From: Paenibacillus faecis
GTDB lineage: Bacteria > Bacillota > Bacilli > Paenibacillales > Paenibacillaceae
Assembly (NCBI RefSeq): GCF_008084145.1
Contig: NZ_VSDO01000006.1
Location: 343,190 to 407,189, forward strand
Reading direction: 5' to 3'
DNA: 64,000 bases
Position numbers and translations under genes: made by a program. The notes below the pieces were generated by a model. The model was given only the letters and a program-made list of their open reading frames with translations. It was not told the origin of the DNA and did not search any database. Each line of letters starts with the position of its first letter. Position 1 is the stretch's first letter. Of this stretch, positions 9,118-17,642 are shown piece after piece.

Positions 9118-10947
9118 TTATGCGTTTGCCAACGGCAGCTTAATGTTCACCAAAGTTCCCTCTCCCTCCACGGAATGAAGGGATACACCATAACCGTCGC
9201 CGTAGATCAGCTTGATTCTTTGATCCACGTTTCGAATGCCGACAGATTCTCCTTCCGTCTTCCGGATCTCGGCCAATCTGCTTTCGGGGATTCCGATGCC
9301 GTTGTCCTCGACCGTAAAAATCCGCGCCTCCCCTTCCAACCGGCCGCGTATGACAATCCTTCCCCCGCTATGCAGGCGGGCGAATCCATGGACGATCGCA
9401 TTTTCCACAAACGGCTGCAGAAAAAGCTTGGGCACTTTATAGTCATATAGTTCGGGTGCGATGTCGAAGGTGACCCGGAACTTGTCCTCAAACCGCTGCT
9501 CGGTGATGAAGATGTAATGGCGAAGCCAGTTCATATCCTCTTTCAAGTCGCCGATATCCTGACGGTTTTCGGTGGTGTACTGCAGCATCGAGGATAAACT
9601 GACGATCATCCGGCTCAATTCTTTTTGGTTGTTCTCCAGTGCCGTCCAATTCATAATGTTCAGCGTGTTGTACAAAAAATGCGGATTTAGCTGAATGTTC
9701 AGCGCCATCATTTGCATTTCTTTCTCCCGAAGCTTGACCTTGTAATTCTCCTCGATCAGATGGCTGACTTTCTTGTTCATCTGATTGAATTTGTGAATCA
9801 ACAAACCCATTTCGTTATAGGAATCGACCGGAACCCGGGTGTCGAACTCGCCCTCCCCCGTCTTTTTGATCGCACGGAGCAATTGGTGGATCGGCCTGGT
9901 GATGGAACTGGAGAAGATGAACGCCAACAGAAGCGATATCATCAACAGAAGCAGGGTCAGGTTGAATGTGGTGGATTTAATTTCCGGCAAAAAAGCGGCC
10001 CCCAGGGCGTCTGGTGATATGGTCACCGCCGAAATCCAGCCCGTCACCTCCGAGGTGTCGAAGCAAACGATCTGCGGCTTTCCGTCTTGCATCACCGACA
10101 GCGTTCCGCTCCTCATTTTCACCGCTTTATCCAGCCATTCGGGCTTCGCCAGCGCTCCTTCCCGCACCTGATCCGTACCGGACACAAGCCTCCCTTCGGG
10201 AGTGAAGATAAAAAAAGAAGCTCCGGTGGAAGGGAGCGTCCGGGTGAAACGGGAACGGTAGATTTCCGGGCGGTACGTGATAACCAGTATCGGCGGCTCG
10301 ACCTTTTCATTCAGCTCGATCACTTCGCTGTTGTTGATTTTAAACAGTTTCATCAGACGTACTCCCGCCAGCAGTCGGGCATGTTCCGGCGGGTTGGCCT
10401 GACTGATTTCCCGTTGAAACATTCGTTCGTAGGAAAAGGTGGGAAACCAGGCCATGCCGCCGTCAGCTTGCAAAGCCGCCCGGTATAGCGGGGTTTGGTG
10501 GAAATTTTCATAAGGGATAAGGTTGGAGGAACCCGTTGATCCGATGTTGGAATAACGGGTCATTAAGTGGATGGAGAACATTTGATCCATCTCGGGAAAA
10601 TATTTGTTTAATACCCGGCTCACCTTTTTTTCCATATTGATCATACTGTATTCATCTCGCGGGTTCGCTTGTAAGTACTGCTCGAACAGCACCTGCTCCC
10701 CGATCATGGCCAGGCTGCTTTCTTCCGCCCGGGAGAGCTCGGCGTCCAGAATTTCATTGTTCTGCCGCACGATCGAATACAGATTCTCCCGGGCGAATTC
10801 CGAGACGAATTCGGTGCTGGCGTAGTAATTTTTCCAACTCAGAATGGCGAGCGGGATCGTGGCGATCAACGTGTAGGTCAACAATAGCTTGGTCCTGTAA
10901 CTGAGATCATTTAAGCGCTGCCAAACATGACGTCTTCTCAAAGGCAT
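9118..10947 (-). CDS. YesM-type sensor histidine kinase
   Basis: A 609-residue membrane kinase. A basic start and first membrane helix precede a large extracellular sensor region. A second helix (LTLLLLMISLLLAFIFSSS) leads into a HAMP linker. The His_kinase H-box NPHFLYNTLNIMNW and an ATPase domain with VENAIVHGF and DNGIGIP follow. This family pairs with YesN-type regulators and usually controls carbohydrate uptake genes in Paenibacilli. It starts 11 bases after the regulator gene, and the binding-protein gene follows it, so it probably controls the transporter operon. Confidence 0.92.
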   Translation of the reverse strand: MPLRRRHVWQRLNDLSYRTKLLLTYTLIATIPLAILSWKNYYASTEFVSEFARENLYSIVRQNNEILDAELSRAEESSLAMIGEQVLFEQYLQANPRDEYSMINMEKKVSRVLNKYFPEMDQMFSIHLMTRYSNIGSTGSSNLIPYENFHQTPLYRAALQADGGMAWFPTFSYERMFQREISQANPPEHARLLAGVRLMKLFKINNSEVIELNEKVEPPILVITYRPEIYRSRFTRTLPSTGASFFIFTPEGRLVSGTDQVREGALAKPEWLDKAVKMRSGTLSVMQDGKPQIVCFDTSEVTGWISAVTISPDALGAAFLPEIKSTTFNLTLLLLMISLLLAFIFSSSITRPIHQLLRAIKKTGEGEFDTRVPVDSYNEMGLLIHKFNQMNKKVSHLIEENYKVKLREKEMQMMALNIQLNPHFLYNTLNIMNWTALENNQKELSRMIVSLSSMLQYTTENRQDIGDLKEDMNWLRHYIFITEQRFEDKFRVTFDIAPELYDYKVPKLFLQPFVENAIVHGFARLHSGGRIVIRGRLEGEARIFTVEDNGIGIPESRLAEIRKTEGESVGIRNVDQRIKLIYGDGYGVSLHSVEGEGTLVNIKLPLANA

Positions 10948-10958
10948 CCCTTCCTTAT

Positions 10959-12485
10959 TTAACGTGTGGCGGACAAATGACGGTATTCTTCCGGGCTTGT
11001 GCCGAATTCCTTGCGAAACAGGCGGATAAAATACTTCGGATCTTTATATCCGACGTTCTCGGCGATTTGGTAAACCCGCAGGGAAGTTTGCAGCAGCAAA
11101 TCGGCCGCGGCCCTCATTCGGGTTCGGGTTATATACTGGTGCAGTGTCATCCGGGTCTGATTTTTAAAAAGGATACAAAAATATGAAGGATTAAAATGAA
11201 ATTTCGCGGCAAGCGTGCTGAGCGAGAGGTCTTCTTCGGCATAGTGCCGTTCAATATAGGCTTTGCAGCTATCGATAATCGACTCCGTTTTATGCTGCCT
11301 TTGTTGGTCCAGGCGGTCCGTTAACTCAAGGATCCACGAAATGGCCGCTGTTTTGAGTTCATCCACATCTTTGCACTTCAGCAGAGCTTCTTCGTAAGCG
11401 GCGCTATGCAGAGGGCTGTGGCCCTTTTCGGCGAAACAGGAAGTGAGGTGATGGATGGCGGCGGCCGTCGCAAACTTTAATTTTTCCGGGTCGGGAAGTC
11501 TTTCATCCATCGCCCGGTTTACGGCCAACTCCACAAAGTTGGAAATTTCCGGCCTGTTCCCGCTCAGTACGGCCTTCGTCAACCCATCCACGTCGAGTTT
11601 CACGACGGCCGGAAATACCCCCGCATTCATCTCGTCTTCCGCATCGTACAACCTCCCTCCCCCGTTAAAAAATTGAATACGAAGCGCGCCGCAGGCTTGT
11701 TTACAGGCCCTTCGCGCTTCATTCGGCCATTCGCTAAAAGAAGGCCCCAAACCGATCGTTAATTCCGTTCCGTATTCCTGTGCGAAGTAAATGATCATTT
11801 GTTCAAGCTTGCTCTCCAAGCCCTTTGTCAGAATCGGAGAAAAATCGGGGCTTAGAATTAAAGTGATCAACGTATGGTCGGCAACGTAAAAAGCGGGGAC
11901 ATAGCCGTCCTCATTTAAAATGGCACCTAGCATGGCTTTGAGACCGCGCAGCAAAAATTTTCGATCCGCGGCGGATTTGAAGGCGATAGCGAGAAATTTG
12001 CCTTGCTTGAAATCCGGAAAGCAGGCGTTAAGCGAAATGGCGGCGTCTCCCGCGGCATTATTCTCCCCTGCGAGCAGCTCGGCGATCGACGATTCAATGG
12101 AGGCAAGACGCCTAGCTCTTCTCTGCTGTTCCGCTTTGGCGAGCAAGTGCCTCACCTTTTGTTCATCCACCGGTTTTAACAAATAATCGTTCGCCCCCAG
12201 TTGCAGGGCCCGCTGAGCATAGGCAAAATCCGAGTAGGCGCTCATGATGACGATGCTTTCGCTTCCGCCGCGTCGTGTTAAATGATCCACGAATTCAAGA
12301 CCGTCCATCACTGGCATCTGGATATCGGTGAACACCAAATCGATCGAATGGACGCCTACCCTTTCCAAGGCCTCCGCCCCGTCCCTGGCGTCAAAAATGT
12401 TATATTCCGGCTTCAACTCCTTAAGCATCCGGGACAATCCCTTTCGGTGCTTGGGTTCGTCATCCACAACCAAAATATTCAGCAT
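10959..12485 (-). CDS. YesN-type response regulator, REC plus AraC-type HTH
   Basis: A 508-residue regulator. The receiver domain holds VVDDE and the phospho-acceptor Asp54 in FTDIQMPVMDG. A long middle region follows, then two AraC-type helix-turn-helix units at the C-terminus (SLSTLAAKFHFNPSYF and YQIAENVGYKDPKYFIRLF). It is transcribed with the YesM-type kinase just downstream. The likely targets are the transporter and hydroxyproline genes that follow. Confidence 0.93.
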   Translation of the reverse strand: MLNILVVDDEPKHRKGLSRMLKELKPEYNIFDARDGAEALERVGVHSIDLVFTDIQMPVMDGLEFVDHLTRRGGSESIVIMSAYSDFAYAQRALQLGANDYLLKPVDEQKVRHLLAKAEQQRRARRLASIESSIAELLAGENNAAGDAAISLNACFPDFKQGKFLAIAFKSAADRKFLLRGLKAMLGAILNEDGYVPAFYVADHTLITLILSPDFSPILTKGLESKLEQMIIYFAQEYGTELTIGLGPSFSEWPNEARRACKQACGALRIQFFNGGGRLYDAEDEMNAGVFPAVVKLDVDGLTKAVLSGNRPEISNFVELAVNRAMDERLPDPEKLKFATAAAIHHLTSCFAEKGHSPLHSAAYEEALLKCKDVDELKTAAISWILELTDRLDQQRQHKTESIIDSCKAYIERHYAEEDLSLSTLAAKFHFNPSYFCILFKNQTRMTLHQYITRTRMRAAADLLLQTSLRVYQIAENVGYKDPKYFIRLFRKEFGTSPEEYRHLSATR

Positions 12486-12603
12486 CTGTCATTCCCCCTT
12501 TGCCGCATTTGAAAAAATGCCCATGAAGGGATTCAAGTAAATTGGAAGTTTAAACTGCCACGTTTTACAAGATTTCCTGCATGAGCATCATCGAGAGACT
12601 GTA

Positions 12604-13149
12604 TTAGGCTTTTGAGTTGGAGCAGAACACGGATAAATATTTGACTTCGTCCGTTACGAGCACATACTTATGATTTTCAACCGAATCAAAATACAAGCTG
12701 TCGCCGGCGTTCAATGTATATTCTTCTTTTCCGACGTAATAAATCATGGTACCTTCAAGCACATAAATAAACTCTTGACCGACATGGGAAACGGTTCTTT
12801 TTCCGGTTTTCCCTTTTCTGGCGACGAAATAGAAGGGCTGCATCCACTTCTCCGGGCGCTCCGCCGCGATCGCGGAAAAGGCATATCCTTTATCCGTCTG
12901 GACCATTTTATCCAGACTCATCCGGTGCGTGGTGAATACCGTTCCGTTTATGTCTTGATCGTCCAGCAGGATGGAAATTTTGGTCCCGAGCGCTTCGGCT
13001 ATTTTAATCAGCGTTCCGATCGGGGGGACCGTCTTCCCGTTTTCGATTTTGGACAGCAAGCTCTTGGTGAACCCGCAGGCCTTGGCGATATCATCCAGAC
13101 TCCGGTTCTGTGCCTTGCGTATCTTTCGTATTTTACTGCCTAGTTCCAC
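12604..13149 (-). CDS. XRE-family regulator with C-terminal cupin domain
   Basis: 181 residues: an N-terminal Cro/C1-type HTH (KIRKIRKAQNRSLDDIAKACGFT, about 5-60) joined to a cupin sensor (GQEFIYVLEGTMIYYVGKEE onward). This PuuR-like layout is common in regulators of amino acid and amine catabolism. The start is GTG at 13149, with AGGAGA 8 bases upstream. It is the first gene of the hydroxyproline locus on this strand and the obvious local regulator. The gap to the next gene is 118 bases, so cotranscription is uncertain. Confidence 0.88.
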   Translation of the reverse strand: MELGSKIRKIRKAQNRSLDDIAKACGFTKSLLSKIENGKTVPPIGTLIKIAEALGTKISILLDDQDINGTVFTTHRMSLDKMVQTDKGYAFSAIAAERPEKWMQPFYFVARKGKTGKRTVSHVGQEFIYVLEGTMIYYVGKEEYTLNAGDSLYFDSVENHKYVLVTDEVKYLSVFCSNSKA

Positions 13150-13214
13150 AAGCGCGTTCTCCTAAATTGAAATGAATTCAACAACGTTTACTAAAATGAA
13201 ACACGATTAAATTC

Positions 13215-13254
13215 AAATTGTCAATAAATTTTAACATTTTCCCATAGACAATTT
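13215..13254 (-). promoter_or_regulatory. Promoter -35 and widely spaced inverted repeat upstream of the XRE-cupin gene
   Basis: Two perfect 8-bp arms, AAATTGTC and GACAATTT, are separated by 24 bases. On the minus strand the proximal arm includes TTGACA (13219-13224), a consensus -35 box directed at the regulator gene. A TTTCAT or similar -10 would follow. The arrangement suits autoregulation (inference). Confidence 0.45.
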
Positions 13255-13288
13255 AATTTTTCCGTGAAACTTTCCCTTCGCAAGGGTT

Positions 13289-13320
13289 AAAAAAACAAGG
13301 CTGCCGATTTAGGCAACCTT
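13289..13320 (-). terminator. Rho-independent terminator after the DUF6171-like gene
   Basis: On the minus strand a nine-base stem (AAGGTTGCC with GGCAGCCTT, one mismatch) closes on TAAATC and is followed by GTTTTTTT. It lies directly after the stop of the small zinc-binding-like protein gene. Confidence 0.8.
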
Positions 13321-13327
13321 GTCATCT

Positions 13328-13603
13328 TCACGATCCTATTTCAGCCTGCCACAACCCGCCGCCGGGCAAAGGGCAAGAACGCTCCTTCAGCCAAGCCACT
13401 ACCGGAATGATGCAGCCGCAGGACATGCAGGTCCCGCCGTCCATGAATTTCGGACATTCCCCGCAAATTCGCAGCCGTTCCTCATAGCTTTCTTGGCTGA
13501 CCCGGCGTTCGGGAGCGAACATGGTGGTCTTGAGCAGCCGTTCCATCTGGGCTTCCGTGACTTTATAATCGTCCCGGCAAGCCTTGCAAGACGTATCCGC
13601 CAT
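13328..13603 (-). CDS. Small cysteine-rich protein, DUF6171-like
   Basis: 91 residues with four Cys clusters: SCKACRDDY, ICGECPKF, GTCMSCGCI and a late SCPLPGGG. The spacing suggests a zinc-ribbon-type metal site, and the pattern resembles the uncharacterised Firmicute family DUF6171. The ATG at 13603 lies only seven bases after the GH51 stop, and its AAAGG ribosome site overlaps the end of that gene. It is probably translated from the GH51 message and ends at the terminator that follows. Function unknown. Confidence 0.8.
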   Translation of the reverse strand: MADTSCKACRDDYKVTEAQMERLLKTTMFAPERRVSQESYEERLRICGECPKFMDGGTCMSCGCIIPVVAWLKERSCPLPGGGLWQAEIGS

Positions 13604-13609
13604 GCCGAA

Positions 13610-15112
13610 TCAACCTTTCACCGCCAGTTTTAAAGTCGTAACCGACATCGGTGGAAGCGTTACGGCCAGCTTGCCGTCCTCTTCCGCAAAATCGTCAAAT
13701 GTCCGGGGCTTTACGTTTTCCGGCTGGTCAAACGTGTTGTGCGCATCCCATTTGTCGCCCGTCAGCGTCGTTCCCGTGATGGCGACATCGCCTGAAACCA
13801 GGCCGCGCAGGGCGAGTTCCACCTTTCCTTCCGCCTGATGCTGCAAATTACAGAAGCTGATATGGATATTACCTGCCGCGTCTCGCGATGCTGTAGCCGT
13901 CACCGCGGGAATTTCTTCGCCACCCATCCGGTAACTTCCGGTCTCCAAGGCGAGATCAAGCGATTCGGCATCCTGATGCACTTTGTACATGTCGAACACG
14001 TGATACGTCGGCGTCAGAATCATTTTCTCGCCTTCCGTCAAGATGACGGCCTGCAGGACATTCACCGTTTGGGCGATGTTCGCCATTCTTACGCGGCCGC
14101 TGTGCTTATGAAAAATGTTAAACGTCAGTCCGGCGACCAGCGCGTCCCGGATCGTATTCTGCTGATACAAAAATCCGGGGTTGGTGCCGGGCTCGACGTT
14201 ATACCAGGTCCCCCATTCATCCACGATCAATCCGACCCGGCCCTCGGGATCATATTTGTCCATAATCGTGCTGTGCCGGGTAATCAGCTCGTCCATGCGA
14301 AGCGCCTTTTTCAGAGTTGAGAACCAGGCGTTCTCGTCGAATCCCGTCGCCGCCCCCTTATCCTGCCAATTGTCGTTCGGCAGCGTATAATAGTGGAGCG
14401 TGATCGCATCCATGAATCTTCCCGCCTCGCGCATCAGCACTTCCATCCAGTTGTAATCGTCCACATTCGGACCGCAGGCGATTCGGTGAATCTTATTGCC
14501 GTCATAATTACGGACATAAGTTTGATAACGGCGGTAGAGATCCGCGTAATATTCGGGACGCATGTTCCCGCCGCAGCCCCAGTTTTCGTTCCCGACGCCG
14601 AAATAAGTTACCGACCAAGGCTCCTTGCGGCCGTTCTGAGCCCGCAGTTCCGACATCGGCGAAACGCCGCCGAACGTCAAATATTCGACCCACTCCGACA
14701 TTTCTTGTACGGTACCGCTTCCCACATTTCCGTTGATGTAAGGTTCGCACTCCAATTGGGCGCAGAGCTCCATGAACTCATGGGTGCCGAAATGGTTGTT
14801 TTCGACCACACCGCCCCAGTGGGTGTTGATCATCCGCTTGCGGTTCTCTTTCGGACCGATGCCGTCTTTCCAGTGGTATTCGTCCGCAAAACAGCCTCCC
14901 GGCCAGCGGAGAACGGGAATTTTTATATTCTTAAGCGCTTTCACTACATCGTTGCGAATACCGTTTGTATTTGGAATGGAGGAATCTTCGCCAACCCAAA
15001 TTCCCTCGTAAATGCATCTGCCCAAGTGTTCGGAAAAATGTCCATAAATATGGCGGTTGATTTTTCCTCGTCCTTGATCGGCGTTTAAAATTCCTTTTAA
15101 AGTCACGATCAT
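13610..15112 (-). CDS. abfA: Alpha-L-arabinofuranosidase, GH51
   Basis: About 500 residues matching intracellular GH51 exo-arabinofuranosidases. Visible signatures are [29 protein letters not shown], the acid/base Glu177 in GVGNENWG, and the nucleophile Glu300 in IVDEWGTWY. There is no signal peptide, so it would act on imported arabino-oligosaccharides. It is transcribed divergently from an ArsR-type regulator and has a near-consensus promoter. ATG 15112 follows GTG 15115 in the same frame; either could start. Confidence 0.94.
   Translation of the reverse strand: MIVTLKGILNADQGRGKINRHIYGHFSEHLGRCIYEGIWVGEDSSIPNTNGIRNDVVKALKNIKIPVLRWPGGCFADEYHWKDGIGPKENRKRMINTHWGGVVENNHFGTHEFMELCAQLECEPYINGNVGSGTVQEMSEWVEYLTFGGVSPMSELRAQNGRKEPWSVTYFGVGNENWGCGGNMRPEYYADLYRRYQTYVRNYDGNKIHRIACGPNVDDYNWMEVLMREAGRFMDAITLHYYTLPNDNWQDKGAATGFDENAWFSTLKKALRMDELITRHSTIMDKYDPEGRVGLIVDEWGTWYNVEPGTNPGFLYQQNTIRDALVAGLTFNIFHKHSGRVRMANIAQTVNVLQAVILTEGEKMILTPTYHVFDMYKVHQDAESLDLALETGSYRMGGEEIPAVTATASRDAAGNIHISFCNLQHQAEGKVELALRGLVSGDVAITGTTLTGDKWDAHNTFDQPENVKPRTFDDFAEEDGKLAVTLPPMSVTTLKLAVKG
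14930..14943 (-). promoter_or_regulatory. Candidate cre (CcpA) site inside the GH51 coding start
   Basis: TGAAAGCGCTTAAG on the minus strand matches the 14-bp cre consensus at about 12 positions. It lies roughly 170 bases into the arabinofuranosidase gene, where cre sites act as transcription roadblocks in Firmicutes. It also encodes part of the protein, so chance is possible. Confidence 0.35.
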
Positions 15113-15162
15113 CACTCCCTCATAATTAATATATTTATTAATTAATTCACATTTACATAAAT

Positions 15163-15192
15163 ATTATATCCATGGAAAACCATCCTCGTCAA
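15163..15192 (-). promoter_or_regulatory. Promoter of the GH51 gene with internal inverted repeat
   Basis: On the minus strand TTGACG (15187-15192) and a perfect TATAAT (15163-15168) are 18 bases apart. The spacer carries ATGG-TTTT-CCAT, an inverted repeat that could be the operator of the divergent ArsR-type regulator (inference). Confidence 0.7.
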
Positions 15193-15230
15193 TTCCCTTT
15201 CAGGTTATATTCGAGCATTTTTGTTTTATC

Positions 15231-15259
15231 TTGCAAACCCGTGAGCACTTGAGTAATAT
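15231..15259 (+). promoter_or_regulatory. Promoter of the ArsR-type regulator
   Basis: TTGCAA at 15231-15236 and TAATAT at 15254-15259 are separated by 17 bases, about 34 bases before the regulator's start codon. It is back to back with the GH51 promoter, so one bound protein could affect both. Confidence 0.6.
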
Positions 15260-15292
15260 AAACATTAATCATATTTAAAAGGCGGATGTTAC

Positions 15293-16216
15293 ATGAAATT
15301 AGACCTCTCACCGGATTCGCTTCCTGTATACGAAGCGCTTGCCAGCCCGGTACGCTTGCACGTATTGCGGCTATTGGCCGAACGGCCGATGAACGTGAAA
15401 GAATTGGCCGCCAGTACGGGCCTTTCCAGCGCCATCATGACGATGCATGTCCGCAAGTTGTCCGAAGCGGGACTGATTGCGACACAAATGATGCCCGGCA
15501 AAAGCGGGCTGCAAAAAATGTGCTCGCTTGGCGTCTCGGCCGCGGAAATCCGTTTACTCGGAAACGCTCTACCGCCCCGCCAAAGTCATCGCGTTGAAAT
15601 CCCGGTCGGCCACTATTCCGATTTCTACATTGAACCGACCTGCGGTCTGGCGACGACCGACAAAATTATCGGCACTTTCGACGATCCCCGCTATTTTTGG
15701 GAGCCGGAACGGATTGACGCCGCCGTGTTATGGTTCAATAAAGGATTCATCGAATATAAAGCCCCGAATTATCTGCTGTCGAGCCAGCAGCCTACGGAGC
15801 TTGTGTTGACGATGGAAATCGCCTCGGAAGCCCCCGGTACCAATAATAATTATCCGTCCGATATCACTTTCCGGTTTAACGGCGTCACGCTGGGCACCTG
15901 GACGAGTCCGGGGGATTATGGGGACAAGCGCGGCAAGTTTACCCCCGACTGGTGGCCTTCCCAAACGAATCAGTACGGGTTGTTGAAGCGGCTGCGGATT
16001 ACCGGCGAGGGGACGTTTATGGATGGATTGCGGCTGTCGGACGTGACGCTGGAGGACATCGACATTCGCCGTAGACAGTGGACCTTCGGGTTATCCGTGG
16101 AGGACGATTCGCTGCATATCGGCGGATTGACCTTGTTCGGAAAAGGTTTCGGCAACTACAACGAACATTTGATCCTGGAGCTGTTCTATACGGAAACCAT
16201 TTTCGCCAAAGCCTGA
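15293..16216 (+). CDS. ArsR-type transcriptional regulator with large C-terminal domain
   Basis: 307 residues. Residues 1-85 form a winged helix like ArsR proteins (EALASPVRLHVLRLLAERPMN, then TGLSSAIMTMHVRKLSEAGL). The remaining 220 residues are beta-rich, with many aromatic residues (YFWEPERIDAAVLWFNKGF, WTSPGDYGDKRG, TPDWWPSQTNQYG). They resemble a carbohydrate-binding-like sandwich more than a metal sensor. It is divergent from the GH51 gene, so it probably senses a sugar and controls arabinose-polymer use (inference). AAAGGCGG precedes the ATG. Confidence 0.82.
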   Translation: MKLDLSPDSLPVYEALASPVRLHVLRLLAERPMNVKELAASTGLSSAIMTMHVRKLSEAGLIATQMMPGKSGLQKMCSLGVSAAEIRLLGNALPPRQSHRVEIPVGHYSDFYIEPTCGLATTDKIIGTFDDPRYFWEPERIDAAVLWFNKGFIEYKAPNYLLSSQQPTELVLTMEIASEAPGTNNNYPSDITFRFNGVTLGTWTSPGDYGDKRGKFTPDWWPSQTNQYGLLKRLRITGEGTFMDGLRLSDVTLEDIDIRRRQWTFGLSVEDDSLHIGGLTLFGKGFGNYNEHLILELFYTETIFAKA

Positions 16217-16312
16217 TTTGGGCAGTTCCTCCTTAATTTCCGGATACGTCATATCCTCACTCATCTCTCTCATAAGATAGTCTCGGAGACAAATCTCGAG
16301 GGAGGCAAAAGA

Positions 16313-17599
16313 ATGCAAATCCATGCCGTTCAACGCAACCAAACCCTCTACAGTATCGCCCGGGCTTACGGGGTATCCGTTAATCAAATCGCCGAAGCGA
16401 ACGCGCTTCCGAATCCCGACCGGTTAGTGGTCGGGCAGACTTTGGTCGTACCGATCGAAGGCAGCTACTATTGGGTTCAACCCGGTGAAAGCTTATGGTC
16501 GATTGCCCTATTGTATGACATACCGTATCAGCGGCTGGCTGAAATCAACCGCATCAATCCGAATCAAACGCTTTCGATAGGGACCCGTCTGTATATCCCC
16601 CCGAGGCCGAAGTATCGAGCCGAGTTCAATGCTTACGTCGAACCACGTGGAACCGTCGTATCGGCGGAACTCGAGAGCAGTGCACGAAACGCCGCTCCTT
16701 ATTTGACCTACCTGGCTCCGTTCAGTTTTCAGGCTCGGCGTGACGGTTCGTTAAAAGAGCCGCCTCTAAATGACTTTCCCGCCATCGCGGCTGCGAATCA
16801 GGCTGTGCTGATGATGGTGATTACGAACCAGGAGAACGATCGCTTCAGCGACGAACTGGGCCGAATCCTGCTTAACGACATCCCCGTTCAAGACACATTT
16901 TTGAATACGATCGTCCGGACGGCACGGACCTACGGCTTCCGGGATATCCACTTTGATTTTGAATTTTTAAGGCCGGCTGACCGCGAAGCTTACAACACCT
17001 TTTTACGCAAAGCCAAATCGCTTTTTGCGCAAGAGGGTTGGCTGATATCCACCGCGTTAGCGCCAAAAACAAGCCGGCAGCAGCAGGGGCAATGGTATGA
17101 AGCACACGATTATCGAGCTCATGGGGAGATTGTGGATTTCGTGGTCATTATGACTTATGAGTGGGGGTATAGCGGCGGGCCGGCTCAAGCGGTCTCCCCC
17201 ATCGGGCCGGTCAGAAGAGTGCTCCGGTATGCCCTGAGTGAGATTCCGGCTTCCAAAATCATGATGGGCCAAAATCTTTACGGTTATGATTGGACCCTTC
17301 CCTTCACTCCGGGAAGCACGGCCAGAGCCGTCAGTCCGCAGCAGGCGATACGGATCGCGGCGCAGTACGGGGCGGAAATCCAATATAATTGGAATGCTCA
17401 GGCTCCCTTTTTCCACTATACCGATGCCGAGGGAAAACGCCATGAGGTCTGGTTTGAAGATGCCCGGTCCATTCAGGCCAAGTTTGATCTAATGAAGGAG
17501 TTAAGGCTCCGCGGCATGAGTTACTGGAAGTTGGGCCTTCCGTTTCCGCAGAATTGGCTGCTCATTACGGACAATTTCGAAGTGGTCAAAAGAGCATGA
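16313..17599 (+). CDS. LysM-GH18 glycosidase, SleL/YaaH type
   Basis: 428 residues: two LysM peptidoglycan-binding repeats (about 2-47 and 52-96), then a GH18 barrel. The catalytic motif is DIHFDFEFL with Asp211, Asp215 and Glu217. Architecture and length match spore cortex-fragment N-acetylglucosaminidases (SleL/YaaH), which act in germination and localise to spores without a classical signal peptide. The strong GGGAGG site supports the ATG at 16313. It stands alone in its orientation, convergent with the next gene. Confidence 0.9.
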   Translation: MQIHAVQRNQTLYSIARAYGVSVNQIAEANALPNPDRLVVGQTLVVPIEGSYYWVQPGESLWSIALLYDIPYQRLAEINRINPNQTLSIGTRLYIPPRPKYRAEFNAYVEPRGTVVSAELESSARNAAPYLTYLAPFSFQARRDGSLKEPPLNDFPAIAAANQAVLMMVITNQENDRFSDELGRILLNDIPVQDTFLNTIVRTARTYGFRDIHFDFEFLRPADREAYNTFLRKAKSLFAQEGWLISTALAPKTSRQQQGQWYEAHDYRAHGEIVDFVVIMTYEWGYSGGPAQAVSPIGPVRRVLRYALSEIPASKIMMGQNLYGYDWTLPFTPGSTARAVSPQQAIRIAAQYGAEIQYNWNAQAPFFHYTDAEGKRHEVWFEDARSIQAKFDLMKELRLRGMSYWKLGLPFPQNWLLITDNFEVVKRA

Positions 17600-17624
17600 A
17601 CGGAAATTCCTCCTCCGCTCATGC
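17594..17624. terminator. Stem-loop between convergent genes
   Basis: Eleven-base arms (GCATGAACGGA and TCCGCTCATGC, one mismatch) surround a nine-base loop and overlap the GH18 stop codon. There is no clear T-run, so termination is plausible but weak. Confidence 0.45.
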
Positions 17625-17642
17625 CCTCTCGATTTAACCGAC

